Positions 1 to 8,032 of a stretch of 64,000 nt of DNA are shown piece after piece (position 1 is the stretch's first letter; each line of letters begins with the position of its first letter). A program made the position numbers and the translations under genes. The notes beneath the pieces were generated by a model that was given only the letters and a program-made list of their open reading frames with translations, had not been told where the DNA came from and did no database searches. Origin of the DNA: Herbaspirillum sp. DW155 (lineage in GTDB: Bacteria; Pseudomonadota; Gammaproteobacteria; Burkholderiales; Burkholderiaceae_D). The stretch is from contig NZ_AP029028.1 of the NCBI RefSeq assembly GCF_037076565.1, positions 2,108,001 to 2,172,000 of the forward strand, written 5' to 3'.

Positions 1-8
1 GGTGCTGT

Positions 9-200
9 ATGACAGTCGCCGATTTGATCGAGGAGCTGCAGAAGCTCCCGCAGCACTATTCGGTTCTTCTCGTCACGCCTTGCGCGAATGGGGAAGGTTT
101 GCCGAATGGAGAAGACTATTGGGTCATTGATGGCGTTAGCAAAGAAAGCGGCCTCGGCGAATTGGGCTCAGTGATTCGGATTGATGGGGGTGACCTGTGA
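9..200 (+). CDS. small phage protein, unknown function
   Basis: This encodes 63 residues beginning MTVADLIEELQKLPQ. The start resembles short phage and plasmid proteins that open with an 'xxDLIxxLxxLPxxxxV' helix and then one beta strand, but I cannot name a function. Its stop overlaps the GTG start of the next gene by four bases, so it belongs to a tight early operon running to 1896. The left context is cut by the window edge, so its ribosome binding site cannot be judged. Confidence 0.6.
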   Translation: MTVADLIEELQKLPQHYSVLLVTPCANGEGLPNGEDYWVIDGVSKESGLGELGSVIRIDGGDL

Positions 201-415
201 GCACTGCAACCTTGTTCGACAACGCAATCGCTGCCTTGGGCCTGAAGAACGACACGGCTCTGTCGCGCTGCCTGGGTATCGATCCTCCAGCTATCAGCAA
301 GATGCGCCACGAGAAGATCGGCGTCAGTGCAGCTGCAATGGTGCGCCTCAGCGAGGCCACGGGCTGGCCCACGAAGGAAATCAAGGCTGTGATCGCGGAA
401 GGCGGTGCGCAATGA
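197..415 (+). CDS. small Cro/XRE-like helix-turn-helix protein
   Basis: The 72-residue product has the layout of a Cro-like DNA-binding domain: a first helix (ATLFDNAIAALG), then DTALSRCLGIDPPAISKMRH, which fits the turn and recognition helix, then a closing helical hairpin. GTG at 197 is chosen because it overlaps the previous stop (GTGA) and precedes the whole fold. It probably binds phage DNA as a regulator. The operator and target genes cannot be told from the sequence. Its stop overlaps the next ATG (ATGA). Confidence 0.65.
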   Translation: MSTATLFDNAIAALGLKNDTALSRCLGIDPPAISKMRHEKIGVSAAAMVRLSEATGWPTKEIKAVIAEGGAQ

Positions 416-666
416 TCCCCGCCATCCCCACCGAAGACCGAACAAACATCATCAGCCAGCAGATCCCCGAGCAAGTGGCGCAGCAGCGCCAGGAGCTGGC
501 CCAGGCCATGAACACCTTTCGCATCGAGGCTGTGCACCACTTCAGCAACGTCTTGCCGCCGCGCTTCAGCGTGATGGCGCGCGTCGTTCGCAATCGTGGC
601 CCGCTGACCTGCTTGTCCTGCGGCGCCAAAACTGACGCGCTCGGCGAACTGCCGTGCGGCCACTGA
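412..666 (+). CDS. small phage protein with C-terminal zinc-ribbon-like motif
   Basis: This encodes 84 residues. A helical middle part rich in Q, E and A (about 20-45) is followed by a C-terminal Cys-x2-Cys (CLSC) and a final Cys-Gly-His, a possible one-zinc site. The ATG overlaps the preceding stop. No family is recognised. The translational coupling and the absence of an alternative frame with comparable coupling support it as a real gene. Confidence 0.55.
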   Translation: MIPAIPTEDRTNIISQQIPEQVAQQRQELAQAMNTFRIEAVHHFSNVLPPRFSVMARVVRNRGPLTCLSCGAKTDALGELPCGH

Positions 667-675
667 GGGCGAACG

Positions 676-777
676 ATGAGCGCTGATGCTTTTGAGCTGT
701 TCATGACGTTGGCCTTGCTGGGTTTGGGATTCGGCCTTCCCGTTGCGGTGCTGGTGTTCGGGCTGGTGACCAAATGA
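676..777 (+). CDS. 33-residue single-pass membrane protein
   Basis: A very short gene encodes MSADAFELFMTLALLG and a hydrophobic stretch ending FGLVTK, which is one predicted transmembrane helix over most of its length. ATG at 676 follows a purine-rich stretch, and the stop at 775-777 overlaps the next start (ATGA), the same coupling used throughout this operon. Function is unknown; small inner-membrane phage proteins of this size are common. Confidence 0.5.
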   Translation: MSADAFELFMTLALLGLGFGLPVAVLVFGLVTK

Positions 778-1289
778 GGCTGTCCCGCTTCACGGCCTTG
801 CAGCAGGGTTTGTCCGCTACCGCGCGGAAGGTCTTCGCTGTGGTCCCTATCGCAGAGCCCTGGACGTGCGCCCAGATCGTGGCCGAGATGCGCCGTCAAG
901 GGGCTTCACTGGATGTACGGATCGTTGGCGGATGCATTGCGGCTTTGCTGAGCGCTGGCCTGGTGCTGGAGGGTAAGCCGGGGCATTACGTGCGCGTGAA
1001 GGTGAGCGAGGGCGGCGCCAAGACGGATGGCCGCGCCGCCCAGCAAGTTGTTGAATTGAAAAAGGAGAGCGAAGTGACACAAACGAATGCGCAGGCAAAG
1101 CAGCAGTCCGCGATTGCGAAGCTGGGAGCTCTCTCGGAGCGCGCTGTGGCCATCGGCATGATGCTTAAGACTCTGGGTGATGACATTGCCAAAGCGGCCA
1201 TTGAGATCGATGACGACGCGGCAATACGCGAGGCCGAGTGGGGCAAGATTCGCCAGCTGCAAAAGCTGCTGAAGGAAATTGGCGGATGA
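774..1289 (+). CDS. phage protein, winged-helix-like N terminus and coiled-coil C terminus
   Basis: The product has 171 residues. Residues 1-80 resemble a winged helix: helices around ATARKVFAVVPIAEPWT and AQIVAEMRRQG, then a short wing ending GHYVRV. The C-terminal half is rich in A, E, K and Q and should form a long helix or coiled coil. It is translationally coupled on both sides. No family is assigned; a DNA-binding accessory protein is only an inference from the fold pattern. Confidence 0.55.
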   Translation: MRLSRFTALQQGLSATARKVFAVVPIAEPWTCAQIVAEMRRQGASLDVRIVGGCIAALLSAGLVLEGKPGHYVRVKVSEGGAKTDGRAAQQVVELKKESEVTQTNAQAKQQSAIAKLGALSERAVAIGMMLKTLGDDIAKAAIEIDDDAAIREAEWGKIRQLQKLLKEIGG

Positions 1290-1483
1290 AGCGGTGGGAG
1301 CGTGAGGTCGCCAACCAGCTTCGCCTGGATGCCGCGCTGGTGCGCCAAGGTAAGGAGCCAAGTAGGGCGGTGGATTCGAAATATTACGGGCGCCATGGCG
1401 ATCCGGCTAATCACGTTGAGTTTGAATCAGAAATCCGGCGCCGCGAGGCAGCTAAAGCGAAAAAGCGAAAGGGGACCCGATGA
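1286..1483 (+). CDS. small basic phage protein
   Basis: This 65-residue, strongly basic protein begins MKRWEREVANQLRLD and ends in a Lys/Arg-rich tail (AAKAKKRKGTR). ATG at 1286 overlaps the previous stop. The charge suggests nucleic-acid contact, but no family is recognised. It lies just before the Q-like gene, where phages often carry small proteins linked to antitermination or replication. Confidence 0.5.
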   Translation: MKRWEREVANQLRLDAALVRQGKEPSRAVDSKYYGRHGDPANHVEFESEIRRREAAKAKKRKGTR

Positions 1484-1896
1484 ATGAACGGATGAGCGAC
1501 AAGGAACTGGATGCCTACTGCCAGGAATGGGTTTGGTGGTGCTACACGCGACGCTTTTACCTGCAGCCCGGCGCACAGAACATCTTGGCCCGCATGCAGC
1601 CGGCCAAGGTGAAGGAGCCGCCGAACGCGCGCAACAGTGCTGAGATGCAGTTCTTCAACGCCGCAGTACATGCAATGGCTGACATGAAAGAGCATGCCGA
1701 AACTTTCGCATGCTTCCGCCTGATGTACATCGAACAGACTGGTAACTTGAAGCGCGTGGCCGAGCAAAAGGGCATCAGCCGCCCGACGTATTACAACCGC
1801 GCGCGGGCCTTCGCGCGCCGCGCTGTGTCGTTGTCGCGCAGCTTCCAATCCGCGACTGCGCGCATGGCCGAAGCCGATTCTGTGCATGCGGACTGA
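1480..1896 (+). CDS. putative late-gene antitermination protein (Q-like), C-terminal HTH
   Basis: The product has 138 residues, and its C terminus carries a clear helix-turn-helix (GNLKRVAEQKGISRPTYYNR). The aromatic-rich N terminus (EWVWWCYTRRFY) is unlike plain repressors. Size, HTH and position as the last gene before the terminators and late modules fit the Q-type antiterminator slot of lambdoid phages. Several terminator-like hairpins inside the downstream structural operon support such a role indirectly. No sequence match was run, so a simple HTH regulator remains possible. Confidence 0.5.
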   Translation: MNERMSDKELDAYCQEWVWWCYTRRFYLQPGAQNILARMQPAKVKEPPNARNSAEMQFFNAAVHAMADMKEHAETFACFRLMYIEQTGNLKRVAEQKGISRPTYYNRARAFARRAVSLSRSFQSATARMAEADSVHAD

Positions 1897-1944
1897 GTGT
1901 AAAACGAAATCTTGTCAAAATAGTTGTGGCGAGCGTTTTACACT
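1896..1944. promoter_or_regulatory. 11-bp perfect inverted repeat after the Q-like gene
   Basis: AGTGTAAAACG at 1896-1906 is matched exactly by CGTTTTACACT at 1934-1944, separated by an AT-rich 27-bp spacer. A TAAAAT box lies just right of it but lacks a good -35 box. It starts at the last base of the Q-like gene. In lambda-like phages this is where the late promoter and Q-binding element lie, so an operator or antiterminator-loading site is plausible. The 27-nt loop makes a simple terminator less likely. Confidence 0.4.
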
Positions 1945-2002
1945 TTGCCATAAAATCGCACTCATTCAGATAGTCTGAAAAAGTGTCAGAAGATTTTCGA
2001 GG

Positions 2003-2034
2003 AAAGCCCCGATCCATCTGGACGGGGCTTTTTA
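2003..2034 (+). terminator. intrinsic terminator before the acyltransferase moron
   Basis: AAAGCCCC (2003-2010) pairs with GGGGCTTT, followed by more T residues (2024-2033), giving a GC-rich stem and a U tract. It closes the early operon and isolates the AT-rich acyltransferase gene that follows. The interval 2035-2161 is AT-rich; TTGGCT and TAGATT spaced 16 bp apart (about 2101-2128) are a weak promoter candidate for that gene. Confidence 0.75.
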
Positions 2035-2161
2035 ATTTCTAATTGGAAATTAACTTGGCTGCAAGGCGTTAGTTTTTTGATGGGGCCTGTTAAATCCTAG
2101 TTGGCTTGGTGAAAAGGTGTGTTAGATTTATTGCAAATTTAACTACTATGTAACCACTGCC

Positions 2162-3253
2162 ATGCAACCACTAGTCGCCTCGTCTAAGTCTCCTCATCGT
2201 AGGTATTACGACATTGATGTCCTGCGCTTTTTCGCTGCTGTGAGCGTGATGTTTTTGCATTACCTAGTGAGAGGATTTGCCGAAGGTGATAATTACTCTC
2301 CGGTGTTCTACGGTGATGCGGCCAACTTCGTGAAGTACAACTACCTCGCGGTGAACCTGTTCTTCATGATCTCGGGGTTTGTGATCCTGATGAGTGCGGA
2401 GAATGGCTCAGCTGTGGCGTTCCTTAAATCAAGGGTTACGCGGCTTTACCCAGCGTATTGGTTTTGCTGCACGGTCAGCTTTGTGTTGACCTATTTGTTT
2501 ATCAACCAGATTTTTACTCTGACGCTCCCGCGCTATATTTTCAACCTCACGATGTTGAATGGATTCGTCGGTATCGGTTTTGTGGATGGAGTCTACTGGA
2601 CGCTCATGGTAGAGCTAAAGTTTTACCTTCTGGTCCTGATCGTGCTGCTGCTGGGAAGGATCTCGAAAATTGAGTATTTCCTCGCGGGTTGGCTGCTGAT
2701 ATCGGTTGCCCAGGTTGTTTTGCATGTCGGATTTGTTGAGAGATACCTGATCACAAACTATTCGGCGTTTTTCATCGCCGGATGCCTGTTTTACCGGATT
2801 TCAAAATTGGGCTTCTCTTTGTCGAGAATGCTGATGCTGGCCGCCACGGTTCCTCTTGGCATTCATTTTGAGCTGGTTGACCTTGTGCGCCGGGCGGCGC
2901 ATTATGGTCGGTTGGAATTCCACCCTGAGATGGTTTCGGTGATTTGCGTGGCGTTCTACGCAGTGTTTTTTGTTGTCATCCGTCGGCACTCCGCTTCGCC
3001 GACCTATGCGAAGATAGCGGGCAAACTTGGCGCAGTTTCGTATCCGCTATATTTGATACACCTAAACGTCGGCATGGTTGTTTTCAACTTATTCGGCCTA
3101 AAAATGGACAAGTGGTTGCTCTTGGGTCTCTTGAGTGTCGCCATGATCGTGTTTGCATACTTAATCAACAGGCTTGTGGAGAGACCTCTAGCTGCGACGA
3201 TTAGGCGGCTGTTTTCCAAAAAACAAGCGCCTAAGACCGCATCTTTAGCCTAA
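2162..3253 (+). CDS. acyltransferase family 3 (OafA/YrhL-like) membrane protein, prophage moron
   Basis: This 363-residue integral membrane protein has the AT3 signature: Arg22 and His33 in the R-x10-H arrangement (RFFAAVSVMFLH), followed by about ten hydrophobic helices. AT3 proteins transfer acetyl or other acyl groups onto surface glycans or lipids. In prophages they commonly acetylate O-antigen and change phage receptors, so lysogenic conversion is the likely role here, by inference. The gene is visibly more AT-rich than its neighbours and sits alone between terminators at 2003 and 3274, as expected for a separately acquired cargo gene. No separate SGNH domain is present. Confidence 0.88.
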   Translation: MQPLVASSKSPHRRYYDIDVLRFFAAVSVMFLHYLVRGFAEGDNYSPVFYGDAANFVKYNYLAVNLFFMISGFVILMSAENGSAVAFLKSRVTRLYPAYWFCCTVSFVLTYLFINQIFTLTLPRYIFNLTMLNGFVGIGFVDGVYWTLMVELKFYLLVLIVLLLGRISKIEYFLAGWLLISVAQVVLHVGFVERYLITNYSAFFIAGCLFYRISKLGFSLSRMLMLAATVPLGIHFELVDLVRRAAHYGRLEFHPEMVSVICVAFYAVFFVVIRRHSASPTYAKIAGKLGAVSYPLYLIHLNVGMVVFNLFGLKMDKWLLLGLLSVAMIVFAYLINRLVERPLAATIRRLFSKKQAPKTASLA

Positions 3254-3273
3254 AGTCTGTAGTCCCGTATTTC

Positions 3274-3307
3274 AAAGCCCCGCCAGGTTGACTACGCGGG
3301 GCTTTTT
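3274..3307 (+). terminator. intrinsic terminator after the acyltransferase moron
   Basis: AAAGCCCCGC (3274-3283) pairs perfectly with GCGGGGCTTT (3296-3305), followed by TT. The stem and the position 20 bp after the acyltransferase stop mark the end of a single-gene transcript. Confidence 0.8.
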
Positions 3308-3361
3308 ATTTCTACGGCCAACTTGGCCTATCTAGGAATGTCTCCTCCCTCCCGAGGGTTT

Positions 3362-3393
3362 GCCCACTTCCTTTGTTGGATGTGGGCTTTTTT
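3362..3393 (+). terminator. second hairpin terminator before the virion-protein block
   Basis: GCCCAC (3362-3367) pairs with GTGGGC (3382-3387), followed by six T residues. It lies 55 bp after the previous terminator, so the moron is doubly separated from the genes to its right. Confidence 0.6.
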
Positions 3394-3461
3394 ATTTGCA
3401 GTTTGCCGATGGGTTTTCCCCTCTCGCCACTGCTGGGTTTGCTCACTTTTCCGGAGTTTCC

Positions 3462-3611
3462 ATGTTGGATCAGATGACGACAACTTACGCGTATAACGCG
3501 GACGGCACAGTTGCGTCCATCACCAAGACGGATGGGCGCCTAACGTGGGTCAAGACGTTCAACTGGGTGAATGGGAATCTGGTTGGCTCGTCGAAGTGGG
3601 TGCAGCAATGA
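3462..3611 (+). CDS. small protein with RHS/YD-like 'YNADGTVASI' motif
   Basis: This encodes 49 residues, starting MLDQMTTTYAYNADGTV. The pattern Y-x-Y-N-x-D-G-T-V-x-S-I with a later W and NGNLV resembles one unit of RHS/YD-type beta structure. ATG at 3462 is the first start after the terminators, and the stop overlaps the next ATG (ATGA at 3608), so the two are co-translated. Function is unknown; it heads a set of virion-associated candidates. Confidence 0.5.
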   Translation: MLDQMTTTYAYNADGTVASITKTDGRLTWVKTFNWVNGNLVGSSKWVQQ

Positions 3612-4231
3612 TCGACGAAAGTGAGTTTTTGGAACTAGCTTCCGTTTTTGGTTTGACCAGGGGGCCAGTTTCAATTGCTGGGACGCTTGGCGCAGGAAAT
3701 GTCTTGACTGCCTCGCTGCGCTCCGGCTACTCGGCTACCGGCCTCCAGTGGACTCGCAACGGCTCGGACATCTCGGGTCAAACCGCTAACACCTATACCC
3801 AGCTCACCACGGACCGAGGATCAGTTATCGGGTGCCGTGCCATCGGTCTGGCATATGCGGGCAGCGCGGGCACTGTGCCAGTGGTCGTCCCAAGTGCGCC
3901 TACCGGTGTCTCGGCGACCGCAGGTGATGGATCAGTGACCGGCGCGTTCACCGCACCGGCCGACAACGGCGGCAGCGCTATCACAAGCTATCAAATGTCT
4001 GTGTATCGCGCATCAGACAACGCTTTGCTCGGTACGGCAACAGGTTCCGCGAGCCCAGTGACGCTTTCTGGGGTGACCAATGGCGTAGCTGTGTACGTCA
4101 AGGTCGCAGCAATGAACGGCGCCGTGCCCAGTTATGGGCCGCAAAGCACTGCTTCCAATACTGTCACCCCTGCAATGGCATCGGGACTCAGCAGAGTGGT
4201 CAACGGCTATGCAGTGAATTCTTCGATCTAA
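3608..4231 (+). CDS. fibronectin type III domain phage protein
   Basis: The 207 residues form two parts. Residues about 15-100 look like an Ig-like domain (LTASLRSGYSATGLQWTRNG). Residues about 100-200 are a fibronectin type III domain with the usual SAPTGVSATAGDGSVTGAF opening and a final TVTPA strand. Such domains on phage structural proteins give weak carbohydrate or surface binding. There is no signal peptide, which fits a virion component better than a secreted host protein. It is coupled to the preceding small gene. Confidence 0.7.
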   Translation: MIDESEFLELASVFGLTRGPVSIAGTLGAGNVLTASLRSGYSATGLQWTRNGSDISGQTANTYTQLTTDRGSVIGCRAIGLAYAGSAGTVPVVVPSAPTGVSATAGDGSVTGAFTAPADNGGSAITSYQMSVYRASDNALLGTATGSASPVTLSGVTNGVAVYVKVAAMNGAVPSYGPQSTASNTVTPAMASGLSRVVNGYAVNSSI

Positions 4232-4242
4232 AGGCGATATCC

Positions 4243-4905
4243 ATGAACCAGCAGCTTTTCGTCAATGACTTGGCGGCCACCCTGAGCGGCGCGATCTCCA
4301 ACAGCGCGACGTCCGCCACGCTTCTGCCGTCTGGCATCGGATCAAAATTCCCGACCTTGGCGAACGGCGACTATGTACTGATGACGCTGACACAGGCCGG
4401 GGCACCTGCCAATGAGACTTCCCGCGAGGTTGTCAAGGTCACTGCTGTTTCTGGCGATGTCATCACCTTTTCACGCGGCTACGAGGGCGCCGCGCAAGCA
4501 TGGGCCGCGAACGACAAGTGCGAAGAGCGAATCACAGCTTCTTACCTGAACGCTACCAGTCTTCTGCGATCCAGTCGTATGGCGCAGGCCCTGGGCAGCA
4601 TCAGCGGTGCCAACACGATTGACCTGCAGGGCGGCTCCAACATCTCGCTGACCGTTGCAGCTGCCCTGACGCTGGCATTCACCAATCTTCCGGCTTCCGG
4701 AAATGCAATTCGCGTGGTGTTGACCATCACCAACGGCGGTGCGTTCGCGATCACCTGGCCTGCAAACACCAGATGGATGGGCGCGGGTGTTGTGGGTTCT
4801 GCACCCACGCTGGTCTCGTCTGGCACCGAAAAAATCGCAATTGATATTACCAATTTTGGGGGCACCGTTTATTACGATGCCGCCTATCTTGGCCGCGTGG
4901 CATAA
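4243..4905 (+). CDS. putative virion/tail-associated protein
   Basis: The product has 220 residues. The first 105 match a module seen at the start of many phage fibre or decoration proteins: FPTLANGDYVLMTLTQ, then SREVVKVTAVSGD and TFSRGYEGAAQAW. The C-terminal half is a beta-rich domain (LTVAAALTLAFTNLP). I recognise the pattern, not a named family. A spacing of 11 bp on the left and 9 bp on the right places it in one operon with the FN3 protein and the large beta protein. Confidence 0.55.
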   Translation: MNQQLFVNDLAATLSGAISNSATSATLLPSGIGSKFPTLANGDYVLMTLTQAGAPANETSREVVKVTAVSGDVITFSRGYEGAAQAWAANDKCEERITASYLNATSLLRSSRMAQALGSISGANTIDLQGGSNISLTVAAALTLAFTNLPASGNAIRVVLTITNGGAFAITWPANTRWMGAGVVGSAPTLVSSGTEKIAIDITNFGGTVYYDAAYLGRVA

Positions 4906-4914
4906 GGATCCGGC

Positions 4915-7041
4915 ATGGCTACTATCACTGCATCATCTACAGGCGGGAACTGGAGCGATACCGCCGCGTGGACTGGTGGCGTTGTGCCTACTGCTGCGGA
5001 TGATGTTGTGCTGAACGCAGCATCTGGCCCTATCACAATTACCACTCTGGCGTTCTGCCGTTCGCTGGACGCCAGTCTGTACGCCAATACGCTGACGCAC
5101 CCTGCATCGATCACGCTGACAATTGGCGACGCTACGGCTGGCGCAAATAACAATGCGTTGCGGTTTGGTGCGAGCATGACGTACACGCTCGGCGATCCCG
5201 CGACTAGCGCTCTGTTGTTCCAAGGAACGGCATCGACCCAACAGACAATTGACTGGGGCGGAAAAACTGTCGGCAACGTGTCGCATAGCGGAGTGGGCGC
5301 AAGCTGGGCCTACATCAGCGCGTTGACTCAAAACGCCACCGCGTCGCACACGCACACTGTCGGCACGTTGAATTGGGCCGGGACAGCGGGGGCGACAGCG
5401 CTATCGCATACCGTTGGCACTCATACCTGCACAGGTAGCAGTGTTCGCACTGCAAACTACGGCAACGCGACAATTACGGCCATCCGCAGCACCACAGCAA
5501 CGCATTTCAACATCACCGGAACGAACCTCACATTCAATGGTTCGTCCGCTACGTTCATCAGCAGCCCTAGCAGCACGGGCCGCGTAACGTATCAGGTAAC
5601 ATTGCCTACTGCGTCGAACCTGGGAACTCTGATCCTGAATGGCGAGGGCGAACGCGGCATGAACGGCACATGGTCTGTTGGCACGTTGACCAGAAATGGC
5701 ACTGCGAACTACTACGACCAATTGAACCTGGACATCAATGGCGGCGTCCTGACAGTTACAAACGCGCTGAATATCATTGCCGCAAATGCGGATAGCCGAA
5801 TCACCATTTGGCCATCCTCGACCGCCGTGAAATCGCGTCTGCGCGTGGCTGGTGCGACGTTGAATCTCCAGCACGTCGATATTCAGGATGTGGTGTTCGA
5901 CAACGGCGGGAATAATCTGGACCTGAGCACTCAAACGCTTGTTGGTGATGCTGGCGGCAACTCGATGTATGGCGGTGGGGCGTTGACGTTTTTGGCGGCC
6001 ACCACTCAATCGTGGGCAGGCGGCGTAGGGTCATGGAATGATTCGTCCAAATGGACGAGCCGCGTTCCTCTGGTGCATGACAATGTGGTTATCAACTCGA
6101 CGTTTAGCGGCAGTCCGACTATTACCGCGAATCGTAAATGGCTATGCCGTAACATTACGGTCGGAGGGAGCGGCGCGTTTACGCTGACCAGCGCCATCTA
6201 TGAAAACTACATCACCGGCAACATGTTCTGGCGATCCGGGGTGAGTTTCTCGAACAATGCAAGCTGCGTCTGGTGCGTTTCGCCCCGTACTAATGTGAAT
6301 TGGACATTCAACGGTGTTTCAACCGTGTTGGGAACATGGAATTTCCAGATTGGCGATGGCGCATTGACGTTTGCCGACAGCGGGAATATCGGCGCAGTGC
6401 TGGCATATCGCACTGGTGAAATGAAAATTCCGTCTGGTGTTACGGTGGGCATCGACAGTATCACTAGCAACGCGAACCGCACTGACAAGCCAAGTATTTT
6501 CTCGCTGGCCGGTGTGCTGCAATTGCGTTCCGGGTCAGGTACATTGTTCAGTTCGCCAAGCGGGGGGCAATACACCAAGTTCAATGACTACGGTGGCCGC
6601 ATCGAGATAACTTCTACAGCATCAGGGACGCGCACCGTTGCGATGAGTGGGATCGCATTTCCAGACGTGCAGATTGCGCCGAGCACGGGCACTGTAGCGT
6701 TCACTGGCGGCGGCTCGTTACCTCGCCTGCCGATCCCAAAAACGCCCGGATCAATCAACGTGACCTTTGCGGCCGGGACCGCGACCACGCTGACCAGCCC
6801 TGGCAATGACTTGATGTACAACGGCAGCAACGTCGTTTCAATCAAGTCAGCCACCGCTGGTAGCGCAGCAACTATCAGCAAAGCTGGCGGCCGAGTGCAG
6901 GCTGACTACGTGAGCTTGCAAGACATCGCGGCTACTGGCGGTGCAGTGTTCAGCGCAGGTGCGAATAGCACCCTGGTCTCCGGAAACTCAGGCTGGACGG
7001 GACCAGCGGCGGCGCAAGCATGGATTCCGCAAGCGGCATGA
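4915..7041 (+). CDS. large beta-solenoid-like surface or tail-spike candidate
   Basis: This 708-residue protein is rich in Ser, Thr, Gly and Asn with few charges, as in beta-helix or solenoid proteins. A motif occurs twice: GNWSDTAAWTGGVVP near residue 10 and GSWNDSSKWTSRVP near residue 375, suggesting two homologous halves. There is no signal peptide, autotransporter barrel or sorting motif, so a virion protein such as a spike or large decoration is more likely than a host adhesin. Its place upstream of the terminase is unusual for a fibre gene. Receptor binding or glycan degradation is not shown by any catalytic motif. Confidence 0.6.
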   Translation: MATITASSTGGNWSDTAAWTGGVVPTAADDVVLNAASGPITITTLAFCRSLDASLYANTLTHPASITLTIGDATAGANNNALRFGASMTYTLGDPATSALLFQGTASTQQTIDWGGKTVGNVSHSGVGASWAYISALTQNATASHTHTVGTLNWAGTAGATALSHTVGTHTCTGSSVRTANYGNATITAIRSTTATHFNITGTNLTFNGSSATFISSPSSTGRVTYQVTLPTASNLGTLILNGEGERGMNGTWSVGTLTRNGTANYYDQLNLDINGGVLTVTNALNIIAANADSRITIWPSSTAVKSRLRVAGATLNLQHVDIQDVVFDNGGNNLDLSTQTLVGDAGGNSMYGGGALTFLAATTQSWAGGVGSWNDSSKWTSRVPLVHDNVVINSTFSGSPTITANRKWLCRNITVGGSGAFTLTSAIYENYITGNMFWRSGVSFSNNASCVWCVSPRTNVNWTFNGVSTVLGTWNFQIGDGALTFADSGNIGAVLAYRTGEMKIPSGVTVGIDSITSNANRTDKPSIFSLAGVLQLRSGSGTLFSSPSGGQYTKFNDYGGRIEITSTASGTRTVAMSGIAFPDVQIAPSTGTVAFTGGGSLPRLPIPKTPGSINVTFAAGTATTLTSPGNDLMYNGSNVVSIKSATAGSAATISKAGGRVQADYVSLQDIAATGGAVFSAGANSTLVSGNSGWTGPAAAQAWIPQAA

Positions 7042-7061
7042 ACTGACAGGGGGATATCACC

Positions 7062-7241
7062 ATGGGCGCAATGCGATTTCATGTTCAGCTGTGCTTTTCA
7101 TCATGGTTGACCTGGTATCTGCGCGCGGTGATCTTGTTTGCAGTTATCACCCGCAAGTATCCGGATGAAAAAAAGTTGGTGTATTGGATTCGCAAGGGCC
7201 TCAGTCAACGAGTTGTGGATACTGGTGCAGCTTGTAATTGA
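7062..7241 (+). CDS. 59-residue membrane protein of prophage
   Basis: ATG at 7062 opens a reading frame of 59 codons ending at TGA 7239-7241. The product begins MGAMRFHVQLCFSSWLTWYL, has one hydrophobic helix (about residues 12-32) and a basic tail. A GGGGGAT stretch 6-12 bp upstream can serve as a ribosome binding site. It fills the gap between the large beta protein and the next gene. Function is unknown. Confidence 0.5.
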   Translation: MGAMRFHVQLCFSSWLTWYLRAVILFAVITRKYPDEKKLVYWIRKGLSQRVVDTGAACN

Positions 7242-7248
7242 AGATACG

Positions 7249-7911
7249 ATGCTGAAGCTTAATGTGAAAGCGGACCTTGACCGGCAGGCGCGTGAGATCG
7301 TGGGCAGCCTTCGTAAGCAGGTGGATTTTGCGAAGGCTCAAGCGTTGAACGCCCTAGCGCGAGAGGTCATGAAGGCCGAGCAAGACAATATCCGTTCGGT
7401 CTTCGAGCATCCCAAGCCTTTCACGCAGAATTCTCTTGGAATGAAGTCAGCAACCAAGGCGAACCCGGTAGCTGTGATCTTCATGAAAGACATCACTGCC
7501 AAGTATCTGGCGCCGTATGAGGGCGGCGGAGTGCACGTGCTGCCAAGCAAGGCGCTTCTGAACCCCAAAGACATCAAGCTTGACCAGTATGGTCAGCTGC
7601 CCAAGTCCACCTTAGCTCGCCTGAAAGCCAGGCCGGATATCTTCATTGGCCCGGTGACAACCAAGGCCGGTATCGTCAATGGGGTGTGGCAGCGGTCGGC
7701 GTCTCCGAACGCAAAGGTCAGGGGGCGCGGGGGACGCGCGTTGCGTGGTGCCAACAAGACAGGTCGTCTAAAGCTCCTGATTCGATTTGGTGATGCACTG
7801 CCTGTGCGAAAGCAGTTGCGCTTTGGGCTGACCGCCAAGCGGATCGTTGACGCCAAGCTAGCACCGGCCTTCGCGGAGGCCATGGTCCGAGCGGCAGCTA
7901 CTGCGCGCTAA
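7249..7911 (+). CDS. phage protein, possible minor head or tail structural protein
   Basis: The product is 220 residues and basic. A helical N terminus (ADLDRQAREIVGSLRKQVDF) is followed by an alpha/beta body with VAVIFMKDITAKYLAPYEGG. ATG at 7249 is preferred because upstream in-frame starts would overlap the previous membrane-protein gene. Size and position just before the terminase suggest a minor structural or tail-completion role, but I cannot confirm a family. It is the last gene before the 121-bp packaging-site candidate. Confidence 0.5.
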   Translation: MLKLNVKADLDRQAREIVGSLRKQVDFAKAQALNALAREVMKAEQDNIRSVFEHPKPFTQNSLGMKSATKANPVAVIFMKDITAKYLAPYEGGGVHVLPSKALLNPKDIKLDQYGQLPKSTLARLKARPDIFIGPVTTKAGIVNGVWQRSASPNAKVRGRGGRALRGANKTGRLKLLIRFGDALPVRKQLRFGLTAKRIVDAKLAPAFAEAMVRAAATAR

Positions 7912-8032
7912 GCGAGAGGAGCTCCTTTGCCCTTCGAACGGGTCCTTCCGGGGATTTCCTTAAAGGGCGGGCATTGCGCATCGCGTTGTATCCCCAGCTA
8001 TGAAATTTTGAAATTTGGGTAACAGGTAACAA
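7912..8032. other. intergenic region, candidate packaging-site (cos) nick region
   Basis: No gene fits here. GGGCGG at 7965-7970, a GC-rich patch and then GCTATGAAATTTT (7997-8009) recall the order seen at lambda cosN (GGGCGG, then TATTTATGAAAATTTT). The region lies directly before the small terminase gene, as cos does in lambda. The last 15 bases carry two GGTAACA copies that continue inside the gene. The similarity is short and partly compositional, so this is inference. Confidence 0.35.

Noticed and set aside
4915..7041. A host autotransporter or adhesin
   Set aside because: No signal peptide, barrel domain or sorting motif, and it is embedded between prophage genes.
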